64,000 bases of DNA, from the NCBI RefSeq assembly GCF_001456955.1, contig NZ_KQ758470.1, forward strand, positions 186,001 to 250,000, given 5' to 3'. Shown here one piece after another: positions 59,847-64,000 of this stretch; position 1 is the stretch's first letter, and every line of letters starts with the position of its first letter. The position numbers and the translations under genes were made by a program. The stretch comes from Microbacterium enclense. Its GTDB lineage: Bacteria > Actinomycetota > Actinomycetes > Actinomycetales > Microbacteriaceae. The notes under the pieces were generated by a model that was given only the letters and a program-made list of their open reading frames with translations, did no database searches and was not told where the DNA came from.

Positions 59847-60713
59847 TCAGTCGAGGATGCGGCAGTGCGTGGTGAGTTCGCCGATGCCGTCGATGCCCAC
59901 GGTCACGGTCGAGCGGTCGCGCAGGAAGATCTGCGGGTCGCGCGAGTAGCCGGCGCCGCCGGGGCTGCCGGTGGAGATGAGGGTGCCGGGCAGGAGCGTC
60001 ACCGACTCCGACAGCTTGTGGATGAGGGTCGCCACCGACCGCACCATCTGGCCGGTGCTGGCATCCTGCACGGTGTGTCCGTCGACGACGGTCCAGATGT
60101 GCAGGTCTTGCGGGTCGGGGATCTCGTCGGCCGTGACCACGAACGGACCCGTCGGGGTGAAACCGTCGAACGACTTGCAGCGCGACCACTGCGCCTCGGA
60201 GAACTGGATGTTGCGGGCGGTGATGTCGTTGACGACGGTGTAGCCCCACACGTGCTGCAGAGCATCGGCCTCGGAGATGTCGCGACCGGGGCGGCCGATG
60301 ATCACGCCGAGCTCGGCTTCGTAGTCGACGGCCTCGCTGAGCGTGCGCGGCCAGGAGGTGGTGGCCTCGTGGGCGGTGAGCGAGTTGGGCCACAGCACGA
60401 AGACGGTGGGGCCGGCATCGGTCTTCAGCCCGAGCTCGCCCGAGTGGGCCGCGTAGTTCAGGCCCACCGCGAGGATCGAGGGGGGAGCGAGCACGGCCGA
60501 GGCGAATCGGATGCCGGGGAGGGGATGCCGCGGTGCCGCCGGCGCGGCCTCGCGCACGCGGTCGAGCAGCGCGTCGCCGCCGGCGATGAGCTGCTCGAGC
60601 GTGGACGGCGCGCCGTCGAAGAGCGCGTCGACGAAGACGAACTCCTCGCCGTGGACGGAGATGAGACGGGGGGCTTCGGCCCCTTCCTCGGACTGGGCGT
60701 GGGCGAAGCGCAT
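59847..60713 (-). CDS. fumarylacetoacetate hydrolase-family protein
   Basis: This 288-residue protein has the FAH C-terminal domain from about residue 75: ILAVGLNYAAHSGELG, the metal ligands in VDYEAELGVIIGRPGRDIS, GYTVVNDITARNIQF, KSFDGFTPTGPFVV and LLPGTLISTGSPGGAGYSRD. Members cleave C-C bonds or decarboxylate small keto acids in aromatic or sugar-acid degradation. No pathway partners are adjacent, so the substrate is unknown. The ATG at 60713 is six bases after TAGCGT on the minus strand and divergent from the PrsW gene. Confidence 0.88.
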   Translation of the reverse strand: MRFAHAQSEEGAEAPRLISVHGEEFVFVDALFDGAPSTLEQLIAGGDALLDRVREAAPAAPRHPLPGIRFASAVLAPPSILAVGLNYAAHSGELGLKTDAGPTVFVLWPNSLTAHEATTSWPRTLSEAVDYEAELGVIIGRPGRDISEADALQHVWGYTVVNDITARNIQFSEAQWSRCKSFDGFTPTGPFVVTADEIPDPQDLHIWTVVDGHTVQDASTGQMVRSVATLIHKLSESVTLLPGTLISTGSPGGAGYSRDPQIFLRDRSTVTVGIDGIGELTTHCRILD

Positions 60714-60719
60714 GCCTCC

Positions 60720-60725
60720 ACGCTA
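60720..60725 (-). promoter_or_regulatory. -10 hexamer TAGCGT, leaderless start of FAH-family gene
   Basis: On the minus strand TAGCGT is followed by GGAGGC and the ATG at 60713. Confidence 0.6.
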
Positions 60726-60786
60726 CCCGTGCGGGCGCGGAACCGGGGAGCTCGCAAGCCCCGGATGCCATGTCGGAGGCCGCATC

Positions 60787-60792
60787 TAGGCT
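60787..60792 (+). promoter_or_regulatory. -10 hexamer TAGGCT, leaderless start of PrsW gene
   Basis: TAGGCT is followed by GTGCGC and the ATG at 60799. Confidence 0.6.
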
Positions 60793-60798
60793 GTGCGC

Positions 60799-61959
60799 AT
60801 GAGTTCCCCCTCGCCGTTCTCCCGACCCGGTTCGGGTGAAGCCACGCGCATCACGGCGGCACCGCAGGCGGCCGCGTCCGCCGCTCCGCCGCGATCGCGG
60901 CGCGGGGGTGTGGCGCTGTGGGTGGTCGCCGTGCTCCTCGTGCCCCTGCTCGCGCTGCTGGTGCGGTACTTCACCGGATTCCTGGGCACCGCGGCATCCT
61001 TCATCGGCCTGGTCCTCGCCGCGATCCCGTTCGTGATCGTGTGGGTCGCGGTGCGCTACATCGACCGGTGGGAGCCGGAGCCGCGTCGGCTGCTCATCTT
61101 CGCGACGGCGTGGGGAGCGATCGCTGCGGTGGTCATCGCCCTCGGTGTCGATCTGCTCGTGACACTGGTGACCGGGGGCCTGCCGCCCGCCTTCAGCTCC
61201 GTCGTGCAGGCGCCGATCGTCGAAGAGATCGCCAAGGGCCTCGGCGTGCTGCTCATCTTCGCGTTCGCGCGCCGCGCCTTCGACGGTCCCGTCGACGGCA
61301 TCGTCTACGGCGCCCTCATCGGTGCGGGTTTCGCGCTCACCGAGAACGTGCAGTACTTCGCCATCAGCTACCTCGAGGGCGGCCCCGGGCAGGTGGCGAG
61401 CACCTTCTTCCTGCGGGCGGTGCTGTCGCCCTTCGCCCACGTGATGTTCACCTGCCTGACGGGCTTCGCATTCGGCCTGGCCGCGCGGCGCGGGCTCAGC
61501 ACGGGTGCCGCACTCCGTTACGGCATCCCGGGTGTCATCGGGGCCATCGTCCTCCACGCCCTGTGGAACGGGTCGGCCACGTTCTTCGACTTCTTCGAGC
61601 TCTACGCCGCGCTGCAGGTGCCGTTGTTCGTGTTGTTCATCCTCGGCATCCTGGCGCTGCGCCGAGAAGAGACCCGGCTGACGCGCGCGCGGCTCGGCGA
61701 GTACGCGACAGCGGGCTGGTTCACCCCGCAAGAGGTCGACATGCTCGCGACCGGGCCGGGCCGCCGCTCCGCCGTGGCGTGGGCGCGCACCCTCCCCGGT
61801 GACCGCTCGGCGGTGATGAAGACCTTCATCGCGGATGCCACGGCTCTCGCGGCCGCACGTCAGCGCTCGCTGTCGGGTCGCGACCCTCACGCGCCGGCCA
61901 CCGAACGCTATCTGCTGGAACGCACGATGGCGGCGCGCACCGCTTTGCTCGGTCGCTGA
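60799..61959 (+). CDS. PrsW-family intramembrane metalloprotease
   Basis: This 386-residue membrane protein has about eight helices. The three PrsW/CPBP-like motifs are visible: EEIAKG with Glu142, Glu143 and Lys146, then GAGFALTENVQYFAISYLEG, then FAHVMFTCLTGFAFG and the later HALWNG. PrsW in Bacillus cuts the anti-sigma factor RsiW. The cytosolic C-terminal 90 or so residues are helical and charged (LTRARLGEYATAGWF ...). The partner anti-sigma factor is not in the window. With rseP the window carries two intramembrane proteases. Confidence 0.9.
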   Translation: MSSPSPFSRPGSGEATRITAAPQAAASAAPPRSRRGGVALWVVAVLLVPLLALLVRYFTGFLGTAASFIGLVLAAIPFVIVWVAVRYIDRWEPEPRRLLIFATAWGAIAAVVIALGVDLLVTLVTGGLPPAFSSVVQAPIVEEIAKGLGVLLIFAFARRAFDGPVDGIVYGALIGAGFALTENVQYFAISYLEGGPGQVASTFFLRAVLSPFAHVMFTCLTGFAFGLAARRGLSTGAALRYGIPGVIGAIVLHALWNGSATFFDFFELYAALQVPLFVLFILGILALRREETRLTRARLGEYATAGWFTPQEVDMLATGPGRRSAVAWARTLPGDRSAVMKTFIADATALAAARQRSLSGRDPHAPATERYLLERTMAARTALLGR

Positions 61960-61973
61960 CCGCGGCGCGGGTC

Positions 61974-62002
61974 TTGACACCGCGGCCGGGTGAGCGCACC
62001 AT
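61974..62002 (+). promoter_or_regulatory. promoter TTGACA-N17-CACCAT before a hairpin
   Basis: The perfect consensus -35 TTGACA is rare in this window. Its predicted start near 62009 lies seven bases before a strong hairpin, so the transcript may be a short RNA. Confidence 0.45.
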
Positions 62003-62015
62003 CGATGTAGGCCAA

Positions 62016-62070
62016 CTCAGCGCCCGGGAGACACGCAGGCATCGCCGCGGCACCGGGCGCTGAGTCTTTC
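62016..62070 (+). terminator. terminator hairpin, end of PrsW gene or of a short RNA
   Basis: CTCAGCGCCCGG and CCGGGCGCTGAG form a perfect 12-bp stem enclosing 25 bases, followed by TCTTTCT. Confidence 0.75.
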
Positions 62071-62126
62071 TCCGGGGGCGTTGTCCAGGGGCTTCGCGAG
62101 TGGCGTCGGCGTGCTTGGATGGAGGC

Positions 62127-62492
62127 ATGACTGATCGCACCAAGCCGGAGTTCGACGCTCCCAGCGGCCCCGCCCCCTCCGACCTCGTCATCCGCGACAT
62201 CATCGTCGGCGACGGCGACGAGGCCAAGCCCGGCGACACCGTCACCGTGCACTACGCCGGTGTCGAGTACGAATCGGGTGAAGAGTTCGACTCCTCGTGG
62301 GGTCGTGGCGAGAGCATCCAGTTCCCCCTCCGCGGCCTGATCCAGGGCTGGCAGGACGGCATCCCGGGCATGAAGGTCGGGGGACGCCGCGAGCTCGTCA
62401 TCCCTCCGCACCTGGCCTACGGTCCCGCCGGCGGACACTTCCTGGGCGGCAAGACCCTCATCTTCATCATCGACCTGCTCAAGGTCGGCTGA
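62127..62492 (+). CDS. FKBP-type peptidyl-prolyl cis-trans isomerase, cytosolic
   Basis: This 121-residue single-domain FKBP has VHYAGVEYESGEEFDSSW, PLRGLIQGWQDGIPGMKVGG, RRELVIPPHLAYGPAGGHF and TLIFIIDLLKVG, the full active-site set. Unlike the protein at 15252 it has no signal peptide. The ATG at 62127 follows TTGGAT-GGAGGC, where GGAGGC could be a ribosome binding site or a leaderless spacer. A strong terminator follows. Confidence 0.93.
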   Translation: MTDRTKPEFDAPSGPAPSDLVIRDIIVGDGDEAKPGDTVTVHYAGVEYESGEEFDSSWGRGESIQFPLRGLIQGWQDGIPGMKVGGRRELVIPPHLAYGPAGGHFLGGKTLIFIIDLLKVG

Positions 62493-62518
62493 CCAGGCTT
62501 TCTTCATCGAGAGTTCAC

Positions 62519-62558
62519 GAACCCGAGGGGGCTGCGGCCTCCTCGGGTTCGTTGTTTT
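62519..62558 (+). terminator. terminator after the FKBP gene
   Basis: GAACCCGAGG and CCTCGGGTTC form a perfect 10-bp stem with a 12-base loop, followed by GTTGTTTT. Confidence 0.9.
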
Positions 62559-62642
62559 CCTCGATCGTGGAATACATTCGTGTGAATGGGAGTTGATGCT
62601 CGGCAGGACGCCGACACGGCTCCCCAGACCTCAAGGAGTGAC

Positions 62643-63203
62643 ATGACCGACACCACCACCCTCGACATCCCCGGCTACAAGGCGGGCACCTGGGTTCTCG
62701 ACCCGTCGCACAGCGAGGTCACCTTCTCGGTGCGCCACATGATGATCTCGAAGGTCCGCGGCACCTTCGGCATGAAGAGCGCGACCATCGTCGCCCCCGA
62801 GAACCCGCTCGAGGCCACCGTCGAGGCCTCCGTCGACGTCACCTCCGTCGACACCAAGGACGAGGGCCGCGACCAGCACCTGCGGTCGGCCGAGTTCTTC
62901 GACGTCGAGACCTACCCGACGATGGACTTCCGCTCCACCGGCGTTCGTCTCGAAGACGGCGACTTCCTCGTCGACGGCGACCTGACCATCCGCGGCATCA
63001 CCAAGCCCGCCACCTTCGCGCTCGACTTCGGCGGCTTCGGCACCGACCCGTGGGGCAACTACAAGGCCGGCGCGACCGCGAAGACGGTCGTCAACCGCGA
63101 GGACTTCGGCCTCACCTGGAACGCCGCGCTCGAGACCGGCGGCGTGCTCGTCGGCAAGGACGTCACCATCGAGCTCGACCTGCAGCTCGCGCTCCAGGCC
63201 TGA
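62643..63203 (+). CDS. YceI-family lipid-binding protein
   Basis: This 186-residue YceI beta-barrel protein starts with WVLDPSHSEVTFSVRHMMIS, then KVRGTFGMKSATIV, and later DQHLRSAEFFDVETYPTMDF and VDGDLTIRGITKPATFALDF. YceI proteins bind isoprenoid chains in a hydrophobic barrel. There is no signal peptide, so it is cytosolic, unlike E. coli YceI. The ATG follows AAGGAGTGAC. Upstream, CATTCGTGTGAATG (62576-62589) is a small palindrome that could be an operator. Confidence 0.93.
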   Translation: MTDTTTLDIPGYKAGTWVLDPSHSEVTFSVRHMMISKVRGTFGMKSATIVAPENPLEATVEASVDVTSVDTKDEGRDQHLRSAEFFDVETYPTMDFRSTGVRLEDGDFLVDGDLTIRGITKPATFALDFGGFGTDPWGNYKAGATAKTVVNREDFGLTWNAALETGGVLVGKDVTIELDLQLALQA

Positions 63204-63239
63204 TCGATCCGCAGCGCGCGCTGCGGGACGGTTCCCTCC

Positions 63240-63273
63240 GACGGCCCCGGATGCTTCGGCATCCGGGGCCGTC
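63240..63273. terminator. terminator between YceI gene and EamA gene
   Basis: GACGGCCCCGGATGC and GCATCCGGGGCCGTC form a perfect 15-bp stem closed by a TTCG tetraloop. The neighbouring genes converge. Confidence 0.85.
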
Positions 63274-63328
63274 GTCGTCTCCGCCGAACAGGCGAGCGAG
63301 TGGGGCGCGGGGCGAGGACTCGCGGCCG

Positions 63329-64000
63329 TCAGGTACGGGCGCGATGCGGCAGGCGGATCCGCTGCTGCACGAGCAGGATCCCGACGAACACGACCGCGGC
63401 CCCCACCGGCTCGTTCCAGGAGATGCGCTCGCCCAGGATCAGGATGCCGAGCGCCACCCCGACCACCGGCGTGATGTACGTGACGGTCGAGGCCCGCGTC
63501 GGGCCCCAGGCACGCAACACGTTCTGGTTCCAGACGTAGGCGAAGCCGGTGCCGAGGACGCCGAGCGTGACGATGCTGCCGACGACGGGCGGCGTGAGCC
63601 GCATCGGCTCGGCCAGGATCACCGGCGACAGCAGCACCATGAGGGCCGCAGCAGGCGCGATGTACCCGAAGGCGAGGGAGATCCCCGACAGTCCCGTATC
63701 ACCGAGGAATCGACGCATGTAGGCGAGGCTGAAGCCATAACAGGCGGTGGCGCCCAGCAGGGCGAGCTGCGCGACGGTGCTGTCGGCGATCTCGCCGACG
63801 GCGCCCGGGGCGATGATCACGACCACCCCGACGATGCCGACGGCGATGCCCGTCAGCTGGCCCACCTTCAGGCTCTCGACGCGGAACACCGCCCACGCCA
63901 TGATCGCGGTCATGATCGGGGTCGTCGCGTTGAAGATGCTCGCGAGTCCCGACGGGACGTGCTGCTCCGCCCACGCGAACAGCAGGAACGGGATGACGCA
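63329..64000 (-). CDS. EamA/DMT-family transporter (5' end outside window)
   Basis: The 223 visible residues are the C-terminal part of a drug/metabolite transporter of the EamA type, normally about 300 residues. VPSGLASIFNATTPIMTAIM and GIAVGIVGVVVIIAPG end the first repeat. TVAQLALLGATACYGFSLAY begins the second EamA repeat, and YITPVVGVALGILILGERIS its conserved last helices. The substrate cannot be predicted. The first 75 or so residues lie beyond base 64000. Confidence 0.87.
   Translation of the reverse strand, partial: CVIPFLLFAWAEQHVPSGLASIFNATTPIMTAIMAWAVFRVESLKVGQLTGIAVGIVGVVVIIAPGAVGEIADSTVAQLALLGATACYGFSLAYMRRFLGDTGLSGISLAFGYIAPAAALMVLLSPVILAEPMRLTPPVVGSIVTLGVLGTGFAYVWNQNVLRAWGPTRASTVTYITPVVGVALGILILGERISWNEPVGAAVVFVGILLVQQRIRLPHRART

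Overview
The window is about 71% G+C, densely coded on both strands, and carries the actinobacterial gene orders dxr-rseP-ispG and proS ... nusA-ylxR-infB-rbfA-(mutY)-truB-ribF. With the fused anthranilate synthase, DUF1206, DUF5684 and PrsW proteins and the many TAnnnT-N6-start leaderless promoters, this points to Microbacteriaceae, most likely Microbacterium (inference; no 16S or other marker is present). I saw no tRNA, rRNA, CRISPR array, prophage or insertion sequence. This is an ordinary chromosomal stretch whose unusual content lies mainly between the genes.

1-6.5 kb: end of a YaaA gene, a small membrane protein, an aldo/keto reductase, a PP2C phosphatase, an amino-acid permease facing an L-asparaginase, and an OsmC protein. 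6.5-14.3 kb: glycerol and dihydroxyacetone block. glpD, glpF and glpK lie on the minus strand. A SorC/DeoR-type regulator is divergent from glpD across a 39-bp dyad. A translationally coupled dhaK-dhaL-dhaM operon encodes a PTS-driven dihydroxyacetone kinase whose DhaM carries its own HPr domain. Both routes deliver triose phosphate. 14.3-25.4 kb: acyltransferase, lipoprotein FKBP, then the MEP-pathway genes dxr and ispG around the site-2 protease rseP. A divergent MurE-like ligase and a trp-attenuated fused anthranilate synthase sit inside this cluster, followed by a BenE transporter.

25.5-42.6 kb: information-processing core (proS, nusA, ylxR, infB, rbfA, mutY, truB, ribF) with passengers: a second aldo/keto reductase, DUF1206, glycogen phosphorylase, an HD protein cut by an amber codon, and a uridine-kinase-like protein that has lost its P-loop. 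43-56.7 kb: MFS exporter divergent from a CopA-type ATPase with a copper-operator-like palindrome, an SNF2 helicase, phosphofructokinase, a DUF559 protein, a prolyl oligopeptidase, and a phosphate transporter preceded by three 11-bp repeats resembling a Pho box. 56.8-64 kb: metallophosphoesterase, aspartase, FAH-family hydrolase, PrsW protease, small FKBP, YceI and the end of an EamA transporter.

Two themes run through the window. First, about eighteen genes, and the trp leader peptide, have a TAnnnT hexamer 6-8 bases before the start codon, so many transcripts probably begin at the start codon itself. Second, the intergenic gaps are packed with palindromic and tandem repeats. Three sequence-unrelated families share one layout: two direct motifs 18-19 bp apart, a loop, then the two inverted copies at the same spacing. 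Several sit beside genes that already have their own terminator, so they look like repeat elements rather than terminators.
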